Assembly: GCA_021464245.1 (NCBI GenBank)
Contig: JADCRB010000053.1
Span: 324,054 to 388,053 of the forward strand
DNA length: 64,000 bases
Origin: Carallia brachiata
Taxonomy: Eukaryota > Streptophyta > Magnoliopsida > Malpighiales > Rhizophoraceae
Direction: 5' to 3'
Shown here: in pieces, positions 1 through 12,379 of the stretch
Layout: each line of letters starts with the position of its first letter
How positions within the stretch are numbered: the first letter of the stretch is position 1
Program-made: the position numbers and the translations under genes
Notes under the pieces: model-generated
What the model was told of the DNA's origin: nothing
The model's input: the letters and a program-made list of their open reading frames with translations, nothing else
Databases searched by the model: none

Positions 1-1426
1 TTTTGGCAATTTTTAACTATATAAATCATAAACTATACACTAATCCTTCTAAATGATTTTTGATGGTTTCGATTTATTATCGATCGGATTTTTAAATTTA
101 GCATATTGGACAGTTCTTCTACACTCTTTTTTTTTTTTGAACGAATCTAACACTCCTAATTAAGTACTATACCCTTTATCTCGTAAATTTCCTGACCTTT
201 TGTTTGGGCTTTCGATTACAGAATTGGCTCTCGTGGCGCAAAATGTCAATTAAATTCATGCTTTTTTTTGTTTCTTTTTTTTTTTTTGTCTGTTTGAGCC
301 CTAAACCCTAATAGTGTGTTTGGATTTTAAAAAAAATGTGAGAAAAAAATAGTAAGAAAAAAAGTTGTGAGAAAAAAAATGTTTTATGATAAAATTTGAA
401 AAAGAAAGTGGTAAAATAAATTATTTATTTGGATATAGTAAGAAAGTAGTGGGAAAAAAATTTATGTATAGAAAGAAAATTATGCCCCTAACTTAATTAA
501 TTTATAGTTTGAAAAATTTTCTTAATTATTTAGATATGTTAGAAATGAGTGAGAAAAAAATAAATTAAAAATATAATTCTTTTCTTTAAATATAATGAGA
601 AAGTAAAAGAAAGGTTATTAATATTTACAGAGACTAATAAAATATTATAAGATAACTAATTTCAATATAATATTATTCAATTATTAATTCCTCGTGACTA
701 AGAGTGTTCGCAGGTCAGATTAGTTGGTTTTGACGATATATTCGCATCCAATCTGTTGACGGTGGACTGGATAGTTCTCCCTTCGCACCCAATATGCGCA
801 ATCCAATTTGATAGGTTTTAGCAGATTGCATGCAATAAAAAAAGTTCTTTTTCTAGCTCATAAATCAGCTATGCACGAAAACTTATTACAGTGGTTGACG
901 TGGGAATTTAACGGATGGATTGTATTCTATGGTTCGCCATGATCCTGATGCTTTGGGTACCGATTAAGTATCACTAGGTTCAAAGGATGTAATAAAAAAT
1001 GACATTACGAATTTTAAGAGTTCTGTTTGTATGACTGATTAACTTTGCTACTTTAGCATCCTATGACAATGTTAGGCAATGAGAAGGGTATTCTGGATTG
1101 TTGGTTGTTGATTTTGCATCCTAAGTTCACCAAATGCTTTATATTGATTAGCAATGTGGATAACTCTCTTCGGATAACTGCATTAGTGGATAATTATATA
1201 ATGTTTCTCAATATTGTCAGACAACTTGATAGCCATAAAGTACCTTCGAATTTCTTCTATCCATGCTTTTTAACTATTAATCCTCTAAACAGCTTTTTGA
1301 TTCAAATGTTTTGGGGAGTTATGGTAGTCTTTTTCTGTAGGAAATGTTGTATTTATGAAACACAGCTTTAGCCATTGCGAAAATATTATCAAAACTTGGG
1401 ACCTCTCTTTTAATGTGAGGAAAGAA

Positions 1427-1465
<39 letters not shown>

Positions 1466-3300
1466 TTATTGGGTCACATGGAAGTGAATTTTAGAATTGT
1501 CAATCTGCATCCCATCAAATTCTTAACAAATTTCAAAATTTTAAAACTCAATCAATCTAGACTCTCATAATTTTGATAAATATAAATTCATGTGAGTTGA
1601 ATTGGTAGATTTTTGTCAAGTTAACCAGTTTTTGAACATAAAGAAAAAACAAAGCAAGGATTACACTCAAGGATGCACTGGTCAGCCCTTTGGACACACT
1701 CAAAAACCCATCCGATCAATTAGGCCAAAACCTAGTGCACGGGATTTGGTGGATGTAAAAAAGATAGAAAATTTTTTTTTGTGCAACTAGTTATTTTATT
1801 TATGTAATAGAAAGTTGAATTATTACAATAAAATTTAAAAATATTGTTCATCTATTTTTTCATTATAAAAATTAAGTATCTTGTCATACAAATAAACTAA
1901 TTAATTACACACAAAAAAAAATTATCTTTTTTCTGTCAACTAAATCCCGTCTACTTAATCATGCTCGATCAATCAATAGAGTTAATGTTGTAATTTTAAA
2001 AAACATATACTGTTGTGTCAACTTTCTCACTAAATTGGTGAGAAAGAAAAGCACAATTTCGAAGACAAAGTCTCTCACGTGTCCAAATACGAAAAAATCC
2101 TTTCCTCATTGCACTTTCTTTCTCTAGAAAAGTTTTACGACCGAATTTGTTTGCCTGAAAAGGTGTCGTAATTAAGTGGCAATGAATATTTTATGGGATT
2201 AAAGAATATTAAATTGGCAAGGGAAAAGCGGGAAAAAATGCACTGGAGCTCCAAAAAAAGGGGAGAAAAGGTCTTCAAACGAGCGGGATGGAATTGGGGA
2301 AAAAAGGATTTACTGTAGCTTTAATAAATTCTTGTTACTGTTGCGCTAAAAAATCCTTAGCATATTTTCAGAAAAAATCATCCCCCTGGAGCTTCGTTAA
2401 TCCTGAAATATGAAATGCAAAAAGTTTCTTTGTTACCATGGTTTGTGTTGGAAGAAGAATGCTAAAAGGAAAAGAAGTGAAAGCCGATGTAGGGGAAATT
2501 GGGAGATGAACATAGTAAGATAATCCGGTGTCGGTGGGATCGTCTTGGTTGGAAAGCAAAGTATGGATTGACAGATTTGGTTAAGTGGAGGCATGGGGAA
2601 AGGGCTAGTAAAATGGTTATAAGTCAGAGAAATTTGATGGAAAGATGAGGAAATGGGAGCATTCAGGTTGGCTGGCGGCATCGATGAGAGATGTGTAGAG
2701 GAAATAGATGGAGACTAAACAACAACTGAAGTGAGACAATTGAAAATGGTATTTTGTTGTGTTAAGACGATAAGAATATGTTGAACTTAGTACAGCGTAG
2801 TAGTGCTTAAATTGAAATTAGTTGCATAAATTTAATGCTAAAATACGTGCGATTCTGTTTGTAAATAATGTAAATTGGAAATAATGGGATTTTGACTTTG
2901 AATTTTAACTTCAAAGAATTAACTTAGTCAATGTAGGAAAGCGAACATAAACAGAGAATTTCGATGAGTTCAAAAGTGGTGTGGATTTGATGAAAATTAA
3001 AGTAGACTTGTAAATCATTTGTTGGTTGGTTTCAGCAGATTCGTCAATAGAGGACTTGTGGTGAGTACATATTTTTAAAAAAATGATGGGTTTCCTCAAA
3101 TTCCTCGGTTGACAACGTGTTGGGACTACAAAGATATGAAAGGGTAGTTGCAGTAACATAAAAACAAATATAGTATTGGAAAATTTGCTTAAAATAAGGT
3201 AGATATTTTGTCAGGTGGATAATAGCAAATATTGGAAAACATTATTGATACTTATCGAAAAGTAATATTGCATAAAGTAACGATGATAGAAAATCATTCT
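1..3300. other. AT-rich intergenic DNA with repeat-like patches
   Basis: I recognise no gene here. Positions 311-650 are A/G-rich and begin with TAGTGTGTTTGGAT. The reverse complement of the right end of a similar tract at 53690-54045 begins AGTGTGTTTAGATTG, so both may be copies of one MITE-like family in opposite orientation. Positions 705-800 begin with a segment (AGAGTGTTCGCAGGTCAG) that resembles hAT-type termini, but I cannot pair it with another end. The open frames in this stretch are short, have biased composition and match nothing I know. Confidence 0.5.
1429..1460. repeat. (GT)n microsatellite
   Basis: An uninterrupted TG/GT dinucleotide run of about 32 bases. It is read as a string of Cys-Val in one frame, which makes the overlapping open frame spurious. 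Confidence 0.95.
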
Positions 3301-3310
3301 TTTAATATGT

Positions 3311-5037
3311 ATGGCAGGTATAGAAAGGATGGGTCGTGGCATGACAGACGTATTGGAAGCCGAGAGAGGGAGTGAAGGTAAATATTGCAACGATGGTATG
3401 GAGCAAGGAAATGGAACAGGAAACAGGGGTGATGACCAAATTGGGACAAGAAATAGGGATGAGAAGGAGCCTACAATTGGAATGATGTTTAAAGAGCTTG
3501 AAGAACTGTATTTGGTTTACCAGGCTTTTGGAAAAGCAAAGGGCTTCAGTATTTGTAGGCATGACTGTAAGAAGGATGAAATGGTTGGCGAGGTTAGGTG
3601 GATGACATTCACTTGCACTAAAGCTTAGAAACATAAGTCAAGAGGGAAGAATTTGCTAGCATTATGGCCCAGTGGGAGAGTTTCCTATAGATCCCGAGTG
3701 TGCACTGCAAAGAAAGAAGGGTTGTGGATGATAACATAGGTCGTGTGAGAGCACAACCATGAGATTAGTCCAGAAATTTTTCGATTTACAAGGCAACATC
3801 GAGAAGTGAATGTCCATAGTAAAAGGCAATTGGAATTGAATGACTTGGCAGAATTACGGCCATGTCAAAATGCAAAACCAGTTGTTTATCAAGCTAGTAG
3901 ACATCAGGAGATGTCATGTCTTTAAGTAAATCTCACCAACCATGTGAATAAAGTTTGTAGGTTGCAGTTAAAAGATGGAGATGATGAGACTGTGCATGAA
4001 CTGTTTGGGAAGTTGCGAATGGAAAGTAGAGATTTTGTGTACTTGATAAAATCAGATAAGAAAGGTAGGTTGAAACATGTTTTTTGGGTTGATAGGAAAT
4101 GTAGAGCAACTTACTAGGAGTTTTGTGAGGTAATAACATTTGTATAACCTATGTGATTAATAAGTATAGCATGTCATTTGTATCTTTTGTTGTGTGAATC
4201 AATATGGGTATTCCATTCTATTCGGATGTGCTCTATTAAATATGAGAAGGCGAAGACCTACAAATGACTATTTGAGAGATGGTTGAACTGTATAAATGGG
4301 AAGCGATCTGATGCAATAATCACATATCAATGTGCAACTATTGGGGAACCTGTAAAGACAGTGTTCCCTAATACTCGACATAGGTAGTGTACATGACACA
4401 TTTTATGCAAGCTTCCATCTAAGTTTCCAAGAAATGATCAATTTGAGGAAGCGAAAGATGTATTTATGGAAGCAATCTATAATACATTGTTTGCTGAGGA
4501 ATTTGAGGAAATGTGGTCAAGCATATTGTTTAATATCTAGCTAGAGTTTAATGATTGGCTAGCGACTCTGTATGAAAATAGGGAGCATTGGGTCCCTATG
4601 TATATTAGATCATCCTTTTGGGCTAGAATGTCATCAACTCATGGCAGTGAGAGCATGCATTCTTTTTTTGATGGTTTCATGAACTTTAGGACATCACTCA
4701 GCCAATTTGCACAGTAATATGGTCTGACAGTGGAAAATAAGGTAAAGAAGAGAAGCAGGAGGATTTTTTGTCTTCAAATTTGTTAATTCCTTGTGTAACT
4801 CAATTTATGTTTGAGGTTCAACTTCGTAATACTTACAGTAATAATGTTTTTAGGCTTGTGCAAGAATAGTTGACTAACATCGTGTATTGTGATATGAAAG
4901 TAGTGAACGAAGATGGAACCAATGTCATATGTGACGTTTTAGAGATGGTAGAAAGTGGCAATGGTAATAATACATGGTTAAGGTACATTGTTCAATTTGA
5001 TGTGGAAAAGCAGACATTTGACATTGTATGTTAATGT
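3311..5037 (+). pseudogene. FAR1/FHY3-like (MULE-transposase-derived) pseudogene
   Basis: A decayed relative of the FAR-RED IMPAIRED RESPONSE/FHY3 family, transcription factors domesticated from Mutator-like transposases. The longest intact piece (3311-3628) ends in a FAR1 DNA-binding-like segment: IGMMFKELEELYLVYQAF followed by GFSICRHDCKKDE. After a stop at 3626 the frame continues with basic, Cys-containing sequence. From about 4190 pieces of the MULE transposase domain appear: NQYGYSILFGC, AIITYQ, a VFPNTRHR segment, then HWVPMYIRSSFWARMSST and ESMHSFFDGFMNF, which match the conserved FAR1 order. From 4800 a clean frame reads QFMFEVQLRNTYSNNVF, ending at about 5034 before the SWIM zinc finger. 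Several stops and frame changes lie throughout. It could be a FAR1-related host gene copy or a MULE transposase remnant; no terminal inverted repeats were found. Confidence 0.75.
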
Positions 5038-5590
5038 TTTTGCTAGAATTTAACCACACGACCTAAGCTCATTCTTTGCTAGATAAGAGAGAAAATTTTT
5101 TTTCTCAGGGTTCTCAAAGACAATGACTGCATTGCTACAATTACCTATCTCATCTAATTAATCATACATACAATATGATCAGATTATATTAGACCATCTT
5201 ATCCTATTGTGTTTTGTACATCAAACCCATTCACCTATGCAATAATATGTAGATACTGAACCAATAAACTCCCAACCCATCCCTTGGCTCGTCTAATGGC
5301 AAAAAAATTAATCTTGAAGTTACAAATGGACATGTCAGATCGAATTCAAGTTGGGTGATTTCAAGTTAAAATGTATGTTTAATACACATTAAAATTGATT
5401 GATATAATGTATTCATGAAAAAAAATATGTTATGGACACAAAGCAACAAGTTTGAAAATGTTCTAGTTGAAATAAATGCTTTTTACAAACAAATGCTGTA
5501 TGTTCTTTCTAAAAAACTTTAACTTTTCGAGTTAAATTTTATTTTTGTTTTTTTTCCTAAGTAGCAAAATTTCAGGTAATGTCTTAACAA

Positions 5591-5700
5591 TTGTTGAGAA
5601 TTATTTTCTAATTGGAAAGGAATTACTTGCACTATATGTATCCTAATAATTGTTGAGAATTGTTTCCTAAGTGGAAAGAAATTACTTGCACTATTTATAT
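5591..5700. repeat. Two-copy 59-bp tandem repeat upstream of the NAC-like frame
   Basis: TTGTTGAGAAT starts at 5591 and again at 5650, each followed by a G-G-A-A-A-G core and ATTACTTGCACTAT. The period is 59 bp with few differences. The second copy ends in CTATTTATAT at 5691-5700, a TATA-like element about 90 bp before the NAC-like frame, so the duplication lies in what would be its promoter. Confidence 0.75.
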
Positions 5701-5798
5701 ACACACATTGAAGCATATGGAAAGCTCGAAGCATTGTTGCTTAATTGATTGTTTTGTACACAAGAAACAAAAAGGATGCAGAAAGAAGAAGATGAGCA

Positions 5799-6191
5799 GT
5801 GCCAGGGAGAGTGTTTGAGCCTAACGATAAAGAGTTGATCGAATTTCTTGAGGACAAGCTGAAGGGAAAAGAGTTGGAGCACAAAGTCCAACATGTGATC
5901 AAAGAGCTTGACGTTTATGGGGAAAAGGAGCCATGGAAACTGATGTTGGAAAAGAAGAATTCCATGCAAAATTTCTACGTCTACGCTCGGCTGAAGACGA
6001 TCAACAAGTCCATGTTTAAAAGGACTGTCGGTTGTGGAACTTGGGTTACTGAGAAGACTGAAGATGTCATTGATTGTAATAGCAACCACATTGGCTTCAA
6101 GAAGCTACTGATATTTGTTCGGGGAAAGAAGAATAATTATAGGAATGCTTCTGATTCTTCCCTTAGGGCCACTGCCAATTTTGGCCACTAG
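5799..6191 (+). pseudogene. NAC-domain-like gene fragment, probably a pseudogene
   Basis: The 131-codon frame starts at a GTG directly after an in-frame TGA (5793), so there is no in-frame ATG. The ATGs at 5776 and 5792 are in other frames and soon hit stops. The protein resembles a divergent NAC domain: FEPNDKELIEFLEDKL matches subdomain A (NAC consensus FxPTDEEL), IKELDVYGEKEPWKL matches subdomain B, CGTWVTEKTEDV matches the GYWKATGKD region, and HIGFKKLLIFVRGKK matches the IGxKKTLVFYKG region. The frame ends where the last NAC subdomain (the MHEYRL region) should follow. A one-base frameshift next to the ATG at 5792 would explain the missing start. Alternatively an upstream exon was missed. 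A TATA-like CTATTTATAT lies at 5691. Confidence 0.6.
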
Positions 6192-6199
6192 TTCATGCA

Positions 6200-6950
6200 C
6201 GAATTTTCCACTGTAACACAATGCGTAGAGAAAGATTCTTGTGTTATTTGCAAAATCAGAAACAAGGATTTGGATGTCACAACAAATTGCCCTCCGAAGG
6301 CCTTGGTTATTTGTTGACGTTGATGCTCTAAACATGTTTGGAATCCACAGCCGATAATATTAATCAGAATTCAGGATTTCTTTTAGTATGTATCTCTTTA
6401 GTATATCGTAGAGATGTAATCTATCATTGGAGAGGGAAAGAGGTGAGCGGTCAATAATGTGCCACCATCGTTCTAGGTGTTGGGCCTCTAAGCCCTTCTA
6501 CAATGAGGGTTTTGTCGTTGGCTAAAATAATTGCTTAAATATGTGGTAACGGGTAACACATTTAACTTTGCTTCATACTGATATAATTTTGCATTTACAT
6601 ATTCAGAAGCTTTTTCCGTAAAGTCCTTGATTGTTTGATATCTATCATATGTTGCAACATATGTTTGGACAGTTATTGCAATAACTAGAGAGACCTAGAT
6701 GTGTGCCGATGCCAGGACTCAACGATATTGGCTTTGAAAGCTGCGTCGTGCCGTGCTCCAATGTTGCCAGCCATATGACCGTGGGATGATGGAAAATGCT
6801 CTTCTTCAAATTGTAAGACATAGAGAACGTCCCTACCACTTTCCGGATCCTACCGTGGGTAAGGTGCAACCAGTTAAGGCAACATGTTTGGTGGGAACAA
6901 TTTGCACGTGGTAGATAATAGATGAAAGGAAGCTGTGTGTGAGTTCCAAT
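6200..6950. other. Intergenic, no gene recognised
   Basis: Mixed-composition DNA after the NAC-like frame. Short open frames on both strands match no family I recognise, and I see no repeats or strong promoter elements. Confidence 0.4.
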
Positions 6951-7274
6951 CTAAAAAGCAGATTTTCCTGAATTTATCCATTCGTGGAAAGTTTCCACTG
7001 CTTCAAGAATGTGCTTATAGGATTTTAGAAATTCAACAGCCATTGGGTTCTGTTTTTTGTTGTTTTTGTTAGGTGCAGAAGAATAAGAAACTAAATAAAC
7101 AAAACAACTATCCACGAATGAAAACAGTTTCGTGCCCATCCCGTCCAAAAGCAGTCTCATGCTTGCAGGAGGATGAGAACACAGAGCCTCCCAACCTCCC
7201 AAGTTTCGCAAAAAGTCAGCACACATGTTGTGCTCGCCAGCAAAGGAGTTACGTTCACACAGAACATGTCTCAT
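6951..7274 (-). pseudogene. Possible LINE RNase H-like (RVT_3) remnant
   Basis: Read on the minus strand, the frame contains RHVLCERNSFAGEHNMCADF, then LRNLGGWEALCSHPPASM and RLLLDGMGTKL. Plant non-LTR retrotransposon RNase H domains end in a pattern like HVxREGNxCADFLAxLG, a PP, then a short LLLxDxxG tail, so order and spacing fit. The catalytic N-terminal part of the RNase H fold was not found in frame upstream (7275-7400). The match is short and rests on pattern memory. Confidence 0.35.
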
Positions 7275-7788
7275 CTCGAAATACCAACTTGCCAGCCATT
7301 GAGTTGTGTTTCATGCTCATAGCCTTCAACAAAAGTTTAATGCTGTTCGACAGTCCCACCCATCACAAATTTTTTAGTCAGTTACTCTCAGCTTGATAAA
7401 GTCAGTCAACTTTACGTAAAATGGGGAAATGGGGATAAACTTTGTTGCTTCTTTTGCACATTTGAATGAAATGGCTGAATAAATCTTTGTAACAGACAAG
7501 TTGCAACATTGTTACATAATGTACATTTACCTTGATCCATAAAGAGATAACAAAGCTAAGAAGGCTATTGACATAAATATTCAACATTTACGGATTCATC
7601 CATTGTAGTGTCACATATTGAACTCAAAATTTTAAGAAAATTAAGAGGGTTCAAACGATGCACAGTCCATTTGCTTATGGCAAATGACTTACTCCATTGC
7701 ATTCCATTTCATTTCTTCTTTGATTTTTCTATTTGGAGCAGGCCGGCAGGAGAATTAGTCAGATAATGGTATCAAATGCAGCATACAA

Positions 7789-10300
7789 TCACCAAAAGAA
7801 CCATCTTTTGGCAGTCAAGCTTTGAGCTGGCTCATCCTTTTGCACGTCCTTCTTTCTATTCTCCATACCCTGTTTCAGCGACTCTAACCTTTTTCTGCAT
7901 GAATCAATGAAGGGATAGATTAGGAAATAAGAAGTTGCAGTTCATTGAATCAAATTCCTTGATCATATACAAATGATGCACCTCAGCTTCCAGGCATATA
8001 TAATTGAGTTGAAGCAGGGTGGACAATATTCTCTATATCACTCGGTTAGAGATTGCACCTAGATGTTTTACAGAAATAAACTAGTCTTATTTCAATGAAG
8101 CCCACTTTAAGTTAACACTTTCTAGGTGTGTTACAGAAAAAATTCGTACAAACAATTCTGATGGAAGATTATTCCTTTTTGTTCTAGCCCATTGAACAAA
8201 AAGCATTAGAAGTCTTTAATGGACAGCCAACAAGAAGCGCTAGGAGCAATAAAGAACCGCTCGTGCCTATTCCATGAAGTAGAATATTGTCTAGACTTAC
8301 CTGGAATCTGCAAGGCGGCCATGCAAGCTCCATCTCTGGCGAAATCCTTCAATGCCTTCAATTCCACTGGCTAGAATCAAGCGCCTATAAGAGTATAGAC
8401 ATGTGAGTGACCTCCAAAGATGGCACCATCAACTTAATGTGTCAACTTTTTGTCAGAAAATAATTATTTTGTTATACTGTGGTGTAACACAATGATATCT
8501 CATTTGAAGAGTCTTGCAAAACACGTCCATGTGCAATATACACCAGAGTAGAAGAAAAAAGTGAACTGAAACTTTTTGACTAAACGGTCTCAAATGATAA
8601 CCTACAAGACAAAGAAATATGCAACAGACAGCTGCCAGAACACATCTTGAGCGAGATCCAGTCCCTTACTAAGATATCTATGTCAAAGACTAGAAGGTTC
8701 AAAGATCTGCACCCATTCCATGCTTTGCAGATATCAACAAACCTTAAATTTGACTAGATTACAAAAGTCTAAGGTTTTTCTGAAATTAGAAAGGCAGTCA
8801 AAGGCATATGTATATGTGCCTGCACTTGTACACACAAATGCAAGCACGCATGAATCAGCCAAAAACACAGCTATTAAGAATATTGTCTATAATGCATTAG
8901 TTGTAGAGGAATTTTTGCATGATCAACACCATAAAAAAAATAGTTCACACGATCAACAGCCATGTTAAGAGGAGCTTCCGCAGACTAATGAAACGTGCTA
9001 AAAGAATTACAGACCTCTCCAGTGTTGTAACTTCAGATTCAAGCTGACTGGATCTTGCCTTTGCTTCATCTAAAGGCATTGATAATCCCAATTTGTGCTC
9101 GCTATCTTCAAGCCGCTGCCTTATTTCCTTGTCCTGCTCATTGATATACACAAATCAGACTACTAACATGGATAATATAAGGGAAAAGAAAAATCCGTCC
9201 GGTCACCCTCTTTGCAGCACAGTCTCGATATAGAACAAGTTCCTCTTGACAGAAAGGCTCAATATCATTGACTTGCAAGCCTGCAATATAAACCACAAAT
9301 GAGTTATGTTTACAGCCTTTGCTAAGTATCTTATAAGGAAAGTGAAAGCTTAAGCTGTGTAGCAAAATTTATTTTGAACCATTTAACAATAGGAATTTGA
9401 TTTTACTCCATACTCATGTTCCCTCATGACAGAACAAGGAAAACCTACTTCCAAAATTTATTATATTGACACAACGAATAAATCCAATGGCCATATTTTC
9501 TGCATTTGGTCTATCTAGAACTATCATGATTTACAAAATGTTATGTACTATCAACCGTTAAAGCCACTAAAAGGGGAATGACAACTTACACAAGAATAGG
9601 GTTCTTAAAATTCCATCACACAAATTAACACCTTCAAGCACATGAGAGGCAATTTCTGGTGGGATGATAGGTGATGGTGGCCCCAGCATAAGATCATCTC
9701 CAACCAATACAGTTTCCTCCATGGTTGGCTGCGAATCAACTGGAAACCACAAGAATTAAATCAAATTCCTCATTATTCATAAAATAAAATTTTGGAATCA
9801 GTTTGCACATGCATGAAAATCAAATATAGTATCTATTAACAAGTGTATGGTTATGAAATGATGAATGAATAAGTTTCTTTAAAATTTTTATGGCCATATA
9901 TCCAACAGGGTGAAGGATGTCAAAGAAGCTGACTCTTTGGCTACTTTTACTCTCCAGCACACTGCAAAGTCATGGGAGAGGCCTGAGTGGTAAAGAGCCT
10001 TTTCTTTTCACAATTAATGCACAAAACGGTGTCAGATTACAATTTTCTCATTATGTCATTTGAAGCAATAAAATTTTCTTCCACACCTTCACAGGGCCAA
10101 GAGAAGTAATCTCAAACCTTAAAGAAATATAAGACTTCAGAAAGCAGCCAGCCCATAGAAAATAAAAAATAAAAAAAAGAAAATATATAATTTTCATAAT
10201 CACATACATTGCACTAAAAAAAAAAGAACAATCGGAAGAAAAGATGACAATGAAAAATAGTAAGTTGAAGGAAAGACTGGCAATTTTACATACCATCCAT
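7789..10300 (-). CDS. Twin CX9C (CHCH-domain) protein, probably mitochondrial; six coding exons
   Basis: Coding exons in transcript order are 10300-10294, 9739-9590, 9280-9207, 9133-9015, 8384-8301 and 7894-7789. All junctions are GT-AG and the 540 nt join in one frame to a 179-residue protein starting MDVDSQPTMEETV and ending RWFFW at the TGA (7791-7789). Cysteines at 43, 53, 63 and 73 form two exact CX9C motifs (CDGILRTLFLC and CQEELVLYRDC) separated by nine residues. This is the disulphide-linked helical hairpin imported into the intermembrane space by the Mia40 relay. A charged helical tail follows: residues 78-117 are rich in E, K, R and L, then RRLILASGIEGIEGFRQRW, then KRLESLKQGMENRKK. 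There is no N-terminal presequence, as expected for CHCH proteins. The intron at 9281-9589 splits the codon for Cys53. CHCH families act in respiratory-complex assembly, copper delivery or structure; which applies here is not visible. Confidence 0.88.
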
Positions 10301-10820
10301 GATTACTTTTGACACCAAAACTCAGTGTTCAATTCAATCTACTTGAACCTGAAAACCACAAGAAACAAACTGTAAGGGAGACTAAAGGCTAACAAAGCAA
10401 GCAAAACAATGGATTCGGAACCTTGTTCCCAGCAGGTTGCAAGATGCATAACAAACTCTGCTATGCTACTCTTGGTAACATCAAAACAAAAGATCAAAAC
10501 AAAGAATACCAATTTTGTTTTTCAACCCAAAAAGCAAACAGAGAATGATTGGAGTGGGAACAAGGCGATAAAACAGATAGAGAGCAAAGTAGTAATTGCT
10601 CTTATATGCAATGATATCTATCAATTTTGTAACTCACCTGAAGCTTTTTTTTTTTTTTGTTCTCGGACAAACAAACTCAAGACAACTGCTTAATTCCTCG
10701 AGAAAAATAGACTGAGTGCTTGATGAATCATATGGATGGCTTTTTTTTGCGATTGTTAAGAATGCAATTCAAGCTTCGTCCATCTATTCAAATCCTTTCC
10801 TAGCACTTTTATTCACTCTC
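10294..10820 (-). promoter_or_regulatory. 5' leader exons and probable promoter of the CHCH gene
   Basis: Upstream of the ATG at 10300 the leader continues to an acceptor (TTTTCAG before 10348). A donor-like TTCAG|GTGAGTT at 10638/10637 suggests a non-coding first exon from 10638 to about 10800, with an intron at 10349-10637. A TATA-like AATAAAAG on the minus strand lies near 10810. Donor-like sites at about 13084 and 13191, also minus strand, could belong to an alternative distal first exon. RNA evidence would be needed to fix the start. Confidence 0.4.
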
Positions 10821-11205
10821 CCTCTCTTCTTTTTATTTTATTTTATTTTATTTCCTGTTATTTCCCTTGGTTTTTTTAATAAGAAATTAGGGTGATGCTT
10901 GTTCCCAAAGAAACCGTCATATAGTTATAATATTCCTAAATTCGTAAGTGCAACACTCTTTGCGCTAAGCAGTAAATTGTAAATTTACTCATGAACCAGT
11001 AAGTTTAACTCAACCATTTGACCTTAACAATATTCAATCTCAAAATTCTCACTTAGAATCGAACCTCTTAAACAAATTCAAATCACATCAACGATATTAG
11101 TTTTTTTTTTTTTGTTTGATCCTCTTTTTCCTGTTAGTATTGGTTCTTGAATGAAAAAAAGGGTGGCCGTTAAAGAGCATGGTAGTAAAATAGGGGCTCA
11201 AAGGT

Positions 11206-11300
11206 CTAAGTTATACAGATACGAATACAGCGACACAAATACGACAGATAAGGATACGGCGACAAGTCAATTTTAAAAAAATGAAGATACGGACACAGAA
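11206..11300. repeat. Terminal-like repeat related to the one in FAR intron 5
   Basis: The stretch beginning GTTATACAGATACGAATAC and rich in GATACG and GACAC units resembles, in reverse complement, the right edge of an element at about 48715-48780 (GTTATACGAACACAGATA). Such ACACGGATACG-type ends are common in plant non-autonomous DNA elements. I found no partner end close by. Confidence 0.35.
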
Positions 11301-11439
11301 TGAATGCATATATATACACACATACATTTATATATGCACACATATATAGGTAACTATTATTATTCAAATAAAATATTAATTATAACATATATTTTGAATT
11401 AAATATTTTGGAGGAAAATAAAAGATCTCCTATTTGTGA

Positions 11440-11770
11440 AGAAGTTGCATTTGGCGGTGTTTGCTACTACTAAACTTGAGTCCAAGTCTGATAAGAAATG
11501 AAAATTCGAGCATGAACAGGTTTGTGGTTTTATTCAGTAGTTGGTTGATGATAATGTTTATAATTACATTTGCAGTGAGACACATGCATGGACATTATGG
11601 AATAAGCTTGAGACTTTGCTTCAAAGTCTGGTAACAAGAAGTTGTTCTTGTTAAAGAGATTGATGTAGTTGAGATAATGATACTTATACCCATATATTAT
11701 TTGGTGAAACAAGATATATATTAGCGAAAAGGGAGAGTCTTGGTGTAAGGATGTTGTGCATTGTGATGTT
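11440..11770 (+). pseudogene. Ty1/copia gag (UBN2-type) remnant
   Basis: Joining frames across stops on the plus strand gives FATTKLESKSDKK, then LVDDNVYNYICSETHAW, TLWNKLETLLQS and, after a frame change, NKKLFLLKRLM. This is the usual order in copia gag: a W-containing block, the ETxAxxLWxKLE block, then xNKLFLxKxLM. No LTRs, zinc knuckle or pol sequences were found next to it, so it is a short relic. Confidence 0.55.
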
Positions 11771-12275
11771 CTTTGTAAGATAGTTATCAGATCAGCATTT
11801 TGAAGGAATACAAAACATGGACCGTTCACATCTGCACAGTGGTATTTTGCAAGTGAAGGACTGACTAATAAACTGAAACTTCGATAATTATTCTGAGGTG
11901 TATATCAAGATGAAGGCAAAGGCATTACATGCCAATCCACCTTCAAAACGAAACAAGCCAAACAAAAATTTGTTCAATTGTTTAAATGCACTTGATTTAT
12001 TGAACCAAGTTTAAGTACAAAAATTTCTTTCTGAAACTGTGGGGATTATTTCTAATTTGGTGATTAAAATAGCATAAATTCCACACCTTCACTATCTCTC
12101 TCACTCTCTCCCCCTCTCTCTGTGCAACAAAAATAGGTAACGGTGACAAAACACGAGGCCACATTCTTTGAGGCGTGTAGTTTCCTCCCCCTTTCCCTTA
12201 CTGATAGAAATTAAAGGAAGGTGCTTTTTCATCTTTTCATATTTAAATTTTGGTAGAAAAGGCAAGATGTTAAGG

Positions 12276-12378
12276 TCATCATCATCATCATCATCATATC
12301 CAAATGGGTGCTATTTTTTCTACATCTAAAACTAAAAGCAGCAGCAGCAGCAGCAGCAACAACAACAACAACAACAAT
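12276..12378. repeat. Trinucleotide microsatellites (ATC)n and (CAG)n/(CAA)n
   Basis: An ATC run spans about 12276-12298 and a compound CAG then CAA run spans 12337-12378. On the minus strand the second gives a poly-leucine frame, which explains an open frame of low complexity there. Confidence 0.9.
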
Positions 12379-12379
12379 A

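Noticed and set aside
9720..9722. Start of the CHCH protein at the second ATG
   Set aside because: Possible, but the upstream ATG at 10300 with a good donor joins in frame to give MDVDSQPTMEETV, so the longer form is preferred.
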